Of a stretch of 64,000 bases of DNA, positions 39,401-51,400 are shown piece after piece. How positions within the stretch are numbered: position 1 is the first letter of the stretch; every line of letters starts with the position of its first letter. The position numbers were made by a program, and so were the translations under genes. Below the pieces are notes generated by a model. The model made no database searches. It worked only from the letters and a program-made list of their open reading frames with translations, and was not told the origin of the DNA. Origin of the DNA: Zoroaster sp. YZ-2022 (Eukaryota > Echinodermata > Asteroidea > Forcipulatida > Zoroasteridae); NCBI GenBank assembly GCA_029582265.1, contig CM055826.1, forward strand, positions 37,642,127 through 37,706,126, in the 5' to 3' direction.

Positions 39401-42400
39401 CACGGCGAGGGTGTATCGGCAAGGCTGTATGAGGGGCTGTAGCCATCACAAAAGTTTGTCTAGTCCCGCCCCTACCCCCCCCCCCCATAATTTTCTTTTT
39501 GTGAAATAAATAAAAACCAATATATAAAAGTAAACAACGGACTTGCCCCTGCCTCGTCAATACCCCCCTTTTAAATACATTTTTCAAGGTGGAGATTTTT
39601 AAATCGTCAAAAATTCACCAACAAAATTGATACAAAATGATATGTCTTGATACTCTGAGGACAAATAAAACTCGGTTAAATTTCCTACACTGTTTGGTAC
39701 TTTGTCGTATAATTCAGTGATGTTAAGTTTTACGATTTCAAACACATTTACAACACTTAATGACGCTCCCATGTTTTTATCTGGACAACCGTGGTTATGA
39801 TTGAAGAAAAGTTTATGAAAAAGATCAAATGACATAGATTTGAATAAATAAAGAATTACCAATATGACATATTATCGGCACCCAAATTTACTCGGATTCT
39901 TTCGGATTCAGATTGAAGAAAAACGCGCTGATCGAAACGTGAGGCACGTGCAGTGGCGCACCCAAGGGGGGGCTTGAGCCCCCCCCCCCAAGGGCCCGCT
40001 GATGTTTTATTTTTTTTTAAAGAAGGAGCCAGGAAAGAGAGCAAAATCTGAGCCCAAGTCTTGTCTACAGAGGAGTTCGGCAAGGAGTATAGGGCAGTGG
40101 TACAAGGGATGGGGACTCAGGAGACTCAAGCTCCCCTCCAAAAGTTTTCCATTTATTCCACTCACTATTATATTTTACGGCGTTGCGTATGCATGTGCAT
40201 GTAAGCTTGAAGGGCCACCAGTATATATAACAAGCATTTTTACACATTCTCCCCAGGGCCAGATTAGCCATTGGGCCGGTGGGGCCGGGGCCCAGGGGCC
40301 CTTGGCTCTCAGGGGCCCTTCGGGGAAACTGGACCGCGCGGCGCGGTACTGGGTTTGAGGCCCTGACAAGGGCTCCTGGGGCCCGGCCATCAGGCCCACC
40401 CCCCCCCCCCCAAGGCTGGAGGTCCCTGCTGGGGACCCCTTAAAGTGGGCCCTTTGAGGACCACTGCTACACCGTACAAAGCCCAGCTTTGTACGGTGCA
40501 GGCTAACAGGGCCCTTGTCTCACAGGCCCTTGGGGGGAACTGGGACACGAGGCCTAAAATGAAATGTATAGGTTAATCAAATATCAAATGTGTGCGGGCC
40601 CCGCCCCTCCTCTGTACAGTAGTGGTTCTCGCTGGGTCTGAGCCTCAAACGCAGGCTCCTGGGGGCTGGGGCCCTCCAGGCTGGGGGTCCAAAGTGGGAC
40701 CTTTGAGGACCACTGCTCCACCGTACTGTGAAGCAGTGGTCCTCAAAGGGCCCACTTTGAGAGGTCCCATTGAGGAGGGGCCTCAGGGGGGCCTTGAAAA
40801 ATGATCGGCCCAGGGGCCCTAGTGGGGGTTAATCCGTCCCTGATTATTCCCCCCCCCCCCCGCCATGGTGCACCCTGATCAGGGAGCAGCTTTACTTAAT
40901 TTTATTTTCATTTTCTGTTGTCCGTTTCTCTTGTTGAGGTCGTTGACTGTCGTTGAGGTTACTCGTAAAATTTAAACACGCCCGCATTATAATCAACTCC
41001 TTTCCAGTTTGTACACAATGGCCCAGGATTGGGTTTTAATTTACAAAGATTATGTGACACTCTTTTAGCAAACACCGATTGGATAATATTGGGATTTGGT
41101 TTTGCCGCCAAATTCGTGTTTGAAAAAATTTAGCTCCGCCCGGAATGATCACAAACTTTACGTCCACGCAATGAAAGTATTTAACTATAGAAATCTTGCA
41201 GACGAAACAAGCTCAAGTTCTTTACATCAAGAGGAGGAAATTATATGGAAGGTAAAACCCTACGAGTCCGAATCATGCCATAATGTCTTCTTTTTATGAC
41301 TAGAAACCACCAGGAAACATTTAACATGTGCCGTAGGTTCACTGACGAGCACGACTAGGGACATGGCTGCAGCCGCGCCAGCGGTTATGGTTTGGGTCAG
41401 CCATGTCTCTCCCCCATATTGGATTTCAAATAAAAATATTTTGAGCCCCCCCCCCCCCCCAATCAAATCCTGGGTGCGCCACTGGGCACGTGCTGTATAC
41501 AATTCAACCCGTGTTTTAATTGCTCAGCACGTGTTTACGTGCATGCAGCGCAATGAAACGCGATGCTTAATCCACAATCGCAACATTTCGGCATTTATCG
41601 GTAGTAAGCCTGAAAATACGCCCTTTGCATCGAGCCTTCATTCATACATGAATCCACAACTCTGTTTTACACTATCCAAAAATTACTGTATCAGTTTTAA
41701 ACTGTGAATAACGTAGACAATTTTGAGGACTAGTAATCATCCCTAATCATTAGCTTTTGAGCCGCGCAGTGGAAGATTGTTAGAGGAGGACGATATAAGC
41801 TTGGGTGCCTGGGTTGGCTCCCATTGTCAACATTCCACCCAAGCGTACATAGTCATAATCACACTTCTCAATATCAATTTTATGTAATCATTAAGCAATA
41901 AAATACTGTCAGGCGAAAATCTACAAACCTAGTTCTTCCTGAAGTGTTGTAATCTGATTTTGTAAGACATGAAGGCGCTCGTTGTCGACCTCTGACGTCG
42001 TTGATGACGTCGACTCCTGGCGGGAAACCGGCTCTGCCTTCCTTTCTTTCTCCAGTAAGACCTTTTCGATTGCCAACTTCTCTGCCAATGTCTTCTCTGT
42101 AGCTTCTTCTAGCCGATCGTTCAACTCTTCCATACCAACGATCTTCCTCCGCATAGAATCTGCCTCTGTCTTCAGGAGAGCTATCTGTGACCTCAGTTTA
42201 TGTTCGACACCTTTGACCTTTCCCTTCCCGTGCTCCTTTGCGCCGGCGATCTCACTGAGCTTGCGCAGACTCTCCGTTTCAAGCTGTAGACTCCGGTTCT
42301 CGAATTCGGCCTCAACGAGGCGCCTCTTGAGGGATGCTATTACAGTTTGGGTCTGAGCGTCTTGACCCGCGGGGGATTCTTTGGTAATGGGCGTCGGGTA

Positions 42401-45400
42401 CAAAGCGTTTAGTTCCTCAAACGTTTCAAGTTTGACCCGGAGGGCCTCGTTCTCACGGAGCACATCTTCCAGCTGTCGCCTGAGGGCGCTAGTATCAGTC
42501 GCCATGTCCTCGGCAACTTGTCGGATGTCTTTGGATTTTGCGTCGCCATCTGAGCCCTTTTTTGAAGAAGACTTTCCTAAAGAGGGAAAACGAAATTCGG
42601 AATTTAAAACAAATATTTAAATCATTATATACAAAATATACGTTTTCTATGAAAAACAAATCAAAATGTGCAACAAAGTGTCTACATATTTTTTCAAAAT
42701 CAGACATGATAAACATTAATGTTTCTGTTTACGTCGCAGACCTCAAGACAAACATAGGAGTGAACCTTTACGATTAACAGACCCAGACTAGTTATCTCCC
42801 TAATCGGTTTATGCATGAGATATCCCTTAGTGTAATCCTTTAATAACTTCTCTGATGAGAGGAAGGGGAACGTTATCCGGCTGAACGTGTTATGTGAATC
42901 ATAGGAAACGGGAATAGGGCAAGTGTTGCCTTGTCTTTATCCTGAATGTAAGCCAGGAAGAATGCAAACACTACAAGGAAGATCGTAGCATTAGCATAAT
43001 TCTACTGGGAAAAAAGTATAAAAAAAACGAAATTATGACGAGAATGCATATTTGCAAAGAATGCAAAGTGTACATATGAAATTCCTTCTCCCTCGCACAC
43101 AATGAGCGCACACTGATTCCGTATTAATTTGGTTTCCTGGTCACCAATGACAAGTCAATATGAAAACATCACAGTTTGAGAGGCACCAGTCTATTTTGGA
43201 AATACGTCCTGTTTTGATTCCCAAAGACTCGTGTTTTCAAATACAAAATGGCTACTCTGTGATTGAGTTTTATTATGTGGGTAAGAGGACTCTCTTTTAA
43301 GTTGACAGCCTACGCTCTTTACGTTTGGGAGTAAAAAAGACGGCGGTTCCTATTACAGCATTGGTAATGGTAAGGCAAGGTTGACATAATTGATTCACTA
43401 TCATAATTGGTAAAGATTTCATCACTGGCAAGTATTAAAATCAATGACAATGTTCCCACCGCCAGTCATCAGGGCTGTTTCCTAAAACTAACTTTACACT
43501 CCAAATAATTGCTTCTGTTTGATTGTAGGATAAGTTTTGCTTGATCGCCTGATAATAATCAATTTTTTTAAATAATTTTGCAATAAGCTCGCATTACTCT
43601 TGGCACGAAACTTGAGTAAAACCAACATATTTTACCGTTTGACAACTCGGTGAGAAAGAAAAGGAAAGGCAGATATTTAAACCCAGAACATAATTAAGTA
43701 GAAACTCTCTTTTGTGTAGTAAATAGTTCCGAAAAGAGCTGGTTCTTTTCAGAATTTTTTGCTACTAAATTTTTTTTCTAAATGGTGTCACCGCAAACAG
43801 TCTTTACTTATCCTTTTTCACCATGCAACGCTACAAGTCTTACTACATGGTGTCACTGCAAACAGTCTTTACTTATCCTTTTCACCATGCAAAGCTACAA
43901 GTCTTACTACATGGTGTCACTGCAAACAGTCTTTACTTATCCTTTTCACCATGCAAAGCTACAAGTCTTACAGAACATAATTGATGACTTAGATTTGTGA
44001 GATGACTTAGAGCTGAATTAGATTTACGAATACATTGCACAAACAACACACCACTGACACCAGTACGTATTTAACATACAAACATGTGTAATGACCCTAT
44101 ACCGGAAAGTATTTAGGTTATATAATAATCCTTTACGAAGTTATAAATGACTAATATTATTACCCTGGAAACGAAGGAAATCCTCCTAAATGGAGAGAAA
44201 CGTGACAGATGGGATTTGTTCTTTGCAAACAAATCCGCTTCCTAATCCGACTTCTTAATATAGTCGAGTATTCTTAATGTTGTTTAAAGGTTAACAAATA
44301 TTTGATTGACAGCTTCAGATAGAACCAGAAGTCTATTACCTGCAGGTAATAGACTTTTGATGGTACCCAGCGTATGCGTTCCACCTGTAGTGACCCTTTG
44401 GTCCTCAGGAGAGCAGAGAAAAAACAAAACAAGTTATTGCCCTTAAAGATAACCATGATTTTTGCATGGTGTGACGTCTGTAGAACCATACACAATATTG
44501 TGTACTTGCTGTAAATGTGAATGAGATTTCACAAAATGAAGTTATCAATGCTGAAAAGCAATCATATTGATTACAAGTTTAATATTTGAGAAATAATGAT
44601 TATAAGTTCTAAGGATATTGTTTTATTAATACAACTTATAAGGTGCGAATACTGGAAATATCACAAAGAACTGGTACACACCAATCTACAATGGTTATAA
44701 CAAACTGTTGGCACACCTTGACACATTGACATATGCTAGGAATAGCCCAGTCGGTAGAACATTTGACTTCTTATCACAAGACTCGAGTTCAAATCCCGGT
44801 GGGGTAGACTCGGCCTTTCATAATTTTGCCTTTGGGGTAGTTCAGTTGAGTGCCACCCCTTGTGAATGGGGTAAGTACTAGGAACAGTGAGTTTAGCAGA
44901 GCTGGTCCCTCGCTAACAGTATGCAGGACTTGTCCTACCCTGGGCCTAGGGCAATCAAAACGGTGATAGGCACCTCTACATGACTTAACTTGACACAGTA
45001 GGTCTAACATATCCAACTGAGAAGTCTCTCCAAGAAAGCTTCCTCTCCACAATATTGAGTGCTGTAAATTTGGCTTGGACATCGCGCCGCTAACTAAAAA
45101 TTGTGTGGGTGTGCCAACAGGTTTTACACACGACTTTAGTCACTATCATACCTGCTTCTACATTTCGATTCTTATCACCTGGGGAGCTCGCCCTTTTTGG
45201 CCGATCGAGGGCGCCTGTCAATTCCTCATTCTTCATCTCCAGGTCTCTCATCTTTCTGCGCATGACCGTGGCCTCTTGTTCAACCAGCATGAGTTGTAAC
45301 CTAAGCTCAGCCTCTTTCTCAGTGGAAGCACCCCGACCGTTCTCAGGTTTTTTCGGTTCGTCTAAACTTCCAAATCTCATCTTGAATCTGAAGTTTTAAA

Positions 45401-48400
45401 AAGCAAGCATTTATAAGTTATGAATATATTACTCTTGGACTTGAATGGAATAGATTTATCACGTCCTGTCCATCTTGATTTTCTTCTTAATTGTTATTAA
45501 AATGCACTGTAAAAATGGCGTTTATGGAATGGGTTTAAATGCTAAACGGCCATCCTCTGTACATGACATATGCGTAGCTTTTTGACACCTGTTCATATGG
45601 TTTTAAGCATTCAAACACACATCACAGAAAAAGCACAATTTAAACATATTTTAGGCTAAATATGTGAAAAGTGGGTACAAGCTAAGTGTTTAGAAATGTG
45701 TTTAAATTGTAAATACCACTTTTACAGTGTATCCACAGCGAGGCCATTGACGTAATAGACTGCTACCCATTGGCATATCAGTGCTATGACATTGTCTTGC
45801 TATCGGGGAATCGAACAAAGATGGCCGATGCAAGAGAAAGCTAGCTCAATATAAATTCTGATAGCAAGTTGCATTCAAAACCTGCCGGCCACCTCATCAG
45901 AGATGTTCAGATGTTCAGATTGAAGAACCCATGAGTAATTCCTTGACCACCACAGAGTAGCCTATAACAATCTGGCCCTAAATGAACTCTGCTTGTGATA
46001 CATTGATCGCATCTTGAACCCTAATTTGGGCCCTCTTTCGCCACTCTAGATCCGCCCTTACCTGACTAAAATTTACAAAGAAAATTTAAAAAAATAAATA
46101 AATAAATAAAATAATAAAAAATAAAAACAATCACCTTTCCAGTTCAAAGTCCAATGCCTCTTTCTCATTCTCCACCAAGGCTAGGTTCTTCCTTATTACG
46201 TTAGCCTCCTCCTCCAGCAGTTGCAGTTGGTGCTGGAGGTCACGCTCTCTATCCGTAGACTCTTGTAAGTCGTTGAGAAGCGCCGCCACGTCGTACTCTA
46301 CCTCAGAGTCTGAGTCGGAAGACGTTGATGCACGGATGACTTGGATCTGTGGAGAGGAGAGATTGCACATTGTGTGATTTGATGTTAACTGTCTTCATAT
46401 TTAAAGATACAGTTGCATCATGTGTTGTTGTAATGCGAATGATAAACTCATTTTCTGTGGCTTACTTCATGTAAATAAAGATACAAAATAACTGACCAGT
46501 GAAAGTTTTCATGACGTTGGTCCTTAATATTAGCCGAGAAAATACTGAACTTCCATTTAGAAATTTCGATTGGCAAAAACCTTGAGTTAGTTTGGGTGTT
46601 AATGTTAAAACGAACTCAGTGGTGTTCATATTGAGCAAATCACCCAACATATCACCTCCACTGGTGCTCAAGGCGCATTATATTATTAACCCTGCTCATC
46701 AGGCTCATAAATCATTCCTGAAACCATCTCAGCTCCCTGGAGAGTATACAGCTCAATTGCTGCCATTACATCGCATATAGGGCTAATCAAACACAACAAC
46801 CAACTCTGTCCTCACAGGTACCCATTTACCCCTGGGTGGAAAGAAGCAATTATGGTAAAGTGTCTTGCTCAAGGACACAAGCACCATGGTCGCGGTTGGG
46901 ATTCGAACCCACATTCTGACGACTCGGCCATCAGAACACAAATCCGATACACTAAACCGCTCAACCATGGCACTCCATTTTTGACAAATCTACGTACATT
47001 TTGCTAGGGGTATTGGGGCCGCTGTTGTGAACAGCGCTGGGGTGAAATCTATACATGGTAGAATCAAATTGATACGGTAATATGTGTATCCCCACCCTAG
47101 CCCAGGTTGGATTTTCACCTTCGTTTCGGTGTATATAAAGACGGAGTCACTATATTTAAGGCTACCCACACCCCCAGTTTATGCAGGGCTTAAAGACAAA
47201 AGCGGGCTATTTAACACCTTTAGCAGCAGAATGTGGGTTCGAATCCCGGCCGTGACACCTGTGTCCTTGAGCAAGACACTTAACCATAATTGCTTATAGG
47301 GGCGGAGGCAGTTTAACAACTGCCTTGTTCTGGACTAGTTACCCCTCCCAGTCCTATTCCCACCGTGAAGAGGCTGGTTATTAACTTGTCTTGTTTCGGT
47401 GCGAGGGGCTGGTTTCTTCAGTGTGGAGTGGTTGTAACAACTCAATGACTTAAGCCCTTTTCACACGACAAACGCAAACTAGGGTCCTTGGTCTCGGGCG
47501 CCAGTTGTATTGACCACGGACGTTGGTCAAACTCGGATACGACCTTTCACACGGCGAAGAAACCAACGTCCCGTGTCACATAGCCTTCGTCTTTTGGGGT
47601 GTCAAAGGTCAACATTGTTTATAGTGCAGTTAACTGGTATCCGCACAGCTAGGGTGAAATCGCTATCGCATGTATTGATTACCATTCATTTTCCCGCGCT
47701 ATTGTATTGTATGTTTATTGTTAGCGTCCGTCCTCTCTCTCTCTACCACTCTCACAGCTCAGTGCAAAACATGGTGAAAAACGATATAGAATCGGTAATT
47801 TTTGAGCAAATGTCCAAAACTTCATCGAAGAAAAAAAAAAAAAAGCGGAAACGTTGTTGTTTTGACGTTTTCTACACATTAAACTTAGCAACAAAAGCAT
47901 CATCATTAACTGTTCGGGCGTCGCCATCTTGATTTAAAGGCATCCTGGGAAATTTTCTTCTTGCGCGCATGCGTGGTAGCTCTCGCGAAACAATGGTCCT
48001 TGGTCTCTGTGCGGTTTGTTCATTCACACGGCCTATCGTGGTGAACTTTCACAACGGTGTTTTTTTTTTTTGCTGGTCTCGACCGTGGTCAGGAAAACAC
48101 TACGGACCTGTGTTTGTGCAGAGCAGAGGTACATTTCACACGAAGTGTATTTGACAACGTTGTGTTCTTAGGACCATGGACCCCCTGCTTATTTCCCTCG
48201 TGTGAAAAGGGCTTTAGTAGACCCACCTTGGAGTGGCCATTGGCCTTGTGTGGAGCGAATTGCGTTAAAAACAAATTAAAAAAAAAACTTAAAAAAAACC
48301 TTAAGTCAGCTCAGTCCTATTATATGGATGCGAAACATGGAAATTGAATTTAAAAGTGACAAGAAGAAATTAGACATATTTCAGAATATGTGTTTGAGAA

Positions 48401-51400
48401 ATATTTTGCGAATAAGATGGCCACAAAGGATATCCAATGTTGAGTTACATCAAAGAACTGGCATAACAAAAATGAGTGATACAGTTACAAGAGAAGATGG
48501 GCATGGATTGGACATATTTTATGGATGGATAACAACAGGATTTACGCAACCTGAAAGACAACAACGTGTAGGGAGGCCAAAAACAACATGGAGAAGGACT
48601 GTAGAAAAAAGGGACAAACTGGGATGGAGAAGTTTGGGTGTGGCGAGGATGGTGGCGACAGACAGGGAGAGGTGGAAGGAGTGCATCGGGGCCTTATGTG
48701 CCAATGGGTACGAAGAGTATAGGTGATGTGAGGACTCCCCCAGTTTACGCAGGGCAAAAACCTGGGATTTTGATACAGTTCGTTATCCAACTCTGACGTT
48801 AATTTTATGGGGACTATTCTTATGGGACTGTATTTAAACGGATGTTTGATACCATAAGCAACTTTATATAACATAATAAGATCATTTCTGCTTAAACAAA
48901 TTAAAACGAATTTAAAAGATTAAATCTTGACCACAAATTGTCATTCAACTTGTGCAAAGTTTTAATAAATATTAATTTCTGGTCATCCTTGCCGTTTTTT
49001 GTTAAATTTTTTATTTAAACTACTATTTTAGTTTTTCCAATTAATAAAAAGAAACAAAACTGCTTAATCGAATTAGGGTTCAGTCAGCTGTGATGGCACC
49101 GGGATTATTCTAAGCGGGGTGTAGTGATCCAAGCATCCTTTGACTTATCTCTGGTTTCTCTACAGTGACAAGAGTTAGCCCAGTTATAGGGGGTGATGGC
49201 AAGGGGTAGTGACCTCATTTTATCCTCCACTAAAAATAACTCTTAATCCTGCACAGACAGACCTTGGCTTTGAGTTTCTTCGAAGCATCATCAGCTTGTG
49301 ACTGTTTCAATTTACGTCGGATGATATCAACCTAGAAAAAAAGATACATGGAAGAAAATTAAAGGTACATTCCACCATTTGTATACAAACCATAAAAAAT
49401 GTCAAGTGAAAACGCCATACAAATTAAAATACTATGAATTGTCAACTGAGGGCGTACTTTAAATGGCTTACTTGATTGCCATTTTTGAATTTTGTTTGAA
49501 ATGCATGCAGCGGTCTGAAATAACCGCACAATACTGAACAGTTCGTGTGTATTAACAGTTCGTTTTAGCGATGTTCAACTGAACTTAAATTTTTAAGGAT
49601 TTCCTCAATTCAATAACCATTTTAATTTAAGGTCAAGGTTATAATAACTCAAGATTGCAAATTTCCTCAGAACTCCTTTTTTTCTATTTTTATTGGCTCA
49701 CAACCCCTCAAAAGTCACCCTCGGCAGAAACTCCTGCACGCACCCTTCAAACGGGACAACTCACTTATCACTTTCCCCAGGGAAAGTTTATTAAGAAAAC
49801 ATGAACTCAGCAGAATTACTAAAAACGTACTTTCTTGTTGCAGACAGATACTGATCCTGGATGTGATGACGAGTTTATATGATAATTCTATGCTTGTTTT
49901 TCAAAACATTTGTCATTAAGATTGTATGACCTTAGAAAGTTTATAGGTTTTTATTTACTTTATAAGTGCAGTTTCCAGTACACGACACATGCAACACTGG
50001 TTATACAGAAACACGCGTAAATTAAATCAAAGAAAAGAAATTTGCGAATACAATACCAAAACAAAAAGTTATTACTAATGGTGTACTCATCAGCAACTGC
50101 AAGGGTGCACTGATAATGTTGAGAAATTAAGTTAGTCATATTCGTGACCCTTGCAAAAAGAAACATGTGCATGAGTTCTGCAGAGCAATGACATAAAATG
50201 TTTTCAAACAAAACAAAATCAATGCAATTAAAAGTAAAAATAAAGCCTTTGAGTCCATAAAACATTTTCAAACATGCCTACGAGTCCATAGAATTGGTAT
50301 CGAATTTTTGGCAATGACATAAAACATTTTCAAACAGAACAAAATAAATGAAATGTGAAGTATATTCACAGTCTACGAGTTCATAGAAATGGTATCAATG
50401 TTTAGGCAATAAGGCCCCCAAAAAAGTCTCCGGTTTCTGGTCTCCGCGTGCGTCGCCTCAGAGCCGCGTGTCGGCATTTATATTTATTTTTTGTTGTTGC
50501 TATGGTGTCCAATTGCAGCCAAAATTGCTGGATCGATTGGATTTCTGCCGTGCTGTGTTTTAAATGACAGGGGTATGAACGTTTGCCCGATTTGTGAGGC
50601 CTCTCATAAACAAAGCGCGACACCGCACCGATTTTTAAGCCGACCGATGACCAGGAACCAGAGACATTTTTGGTCTAACGTAACAAATGTTAACCAAAAA
50701 AAACCCGTTCTGATTATTTATCGAGAAATTAAATTATTAAAGTGAAGTATCGTACTGTCGTCCTACATAATTCATGTTGGTGATATATGCAGACCTATTT
50801 TGTATATAGTCGCCTCATTCATATATCACCACGTGAACTGTACAGTTCAATCTTGAACATTTTAGGCATTTAACTTCAGACACTGTTTTAAAGGCAACAT
50901 ATAACATTGGAAATGACCACATTATCAAATTATCCAGTAGCTTTTTGTAAAATATAAAAACATGAAATAATGCATCAGTTTTCCGTACTTTTATTTACAA
51001 AAACTTAAAACAAAAGTGAAATGAATGCAAGTTTCAAAAAATCAATGTTGTACCTTCCATTTAATACCTTTGAATGACTGACTGTAACAAAATAACAATT
51101 ACATCGACTTTACCATAATTGGTTAGTACTTACTTCTGTCCTATGAAGCTGCATGCAAGCAAACGGAAAAAATAAAACAATGAGTATAATATATACATGG
51201 TGATTAATGATACCTTTCTTATGCCATGATTGTCTGACACCCTGTCGGAAATACAACTAGTACTGTCACTTTGCATAAGGGTACCAGCCTATACACCAGG
51301 GGTGTGTTTTGACAAAAGTAAAACAATCCTGAAAAATGGGTAGCTGGCCTGGCTCTCCCTTTGATCTAGAGGACAACGCCCCCTGAACCTCCTGGATGTT

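Larger units (their letters stand above)
36100..41900. other. Intron between exons at 41.9 and 36.1 kb
   Basis: No coding sequence supported. It holds a hairpin at 37.77 kb, a G/C-rich repeat block at 39.95-41.48 kb, and AT-rich DNA otherwise. Confidence 0.6.

Noticed and set aside
40002..40804. Plus and minus frames of 68-118 aa rich in Gly and Pro
   Set aside because: Produced by G/C homopolymers and repeats; no coding pattern and no splice context.
43759..44000. Two plus-strand frames of 72-73 aa
   Set aside because: Translations of the 64-bp tandem repeat.
46655..46978. A tRNA gene on the minus strand
   Set aside because: A and B boxes are present but the acceptor stem and length do not form a tRNA, and the body continues as a SINE found elsewhere in the window.
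47510..48347. Plus-strand frames of 61-140 aa
   Set aside because: They lie within or across the end of the Harbinger-like element and show no conserved motif.
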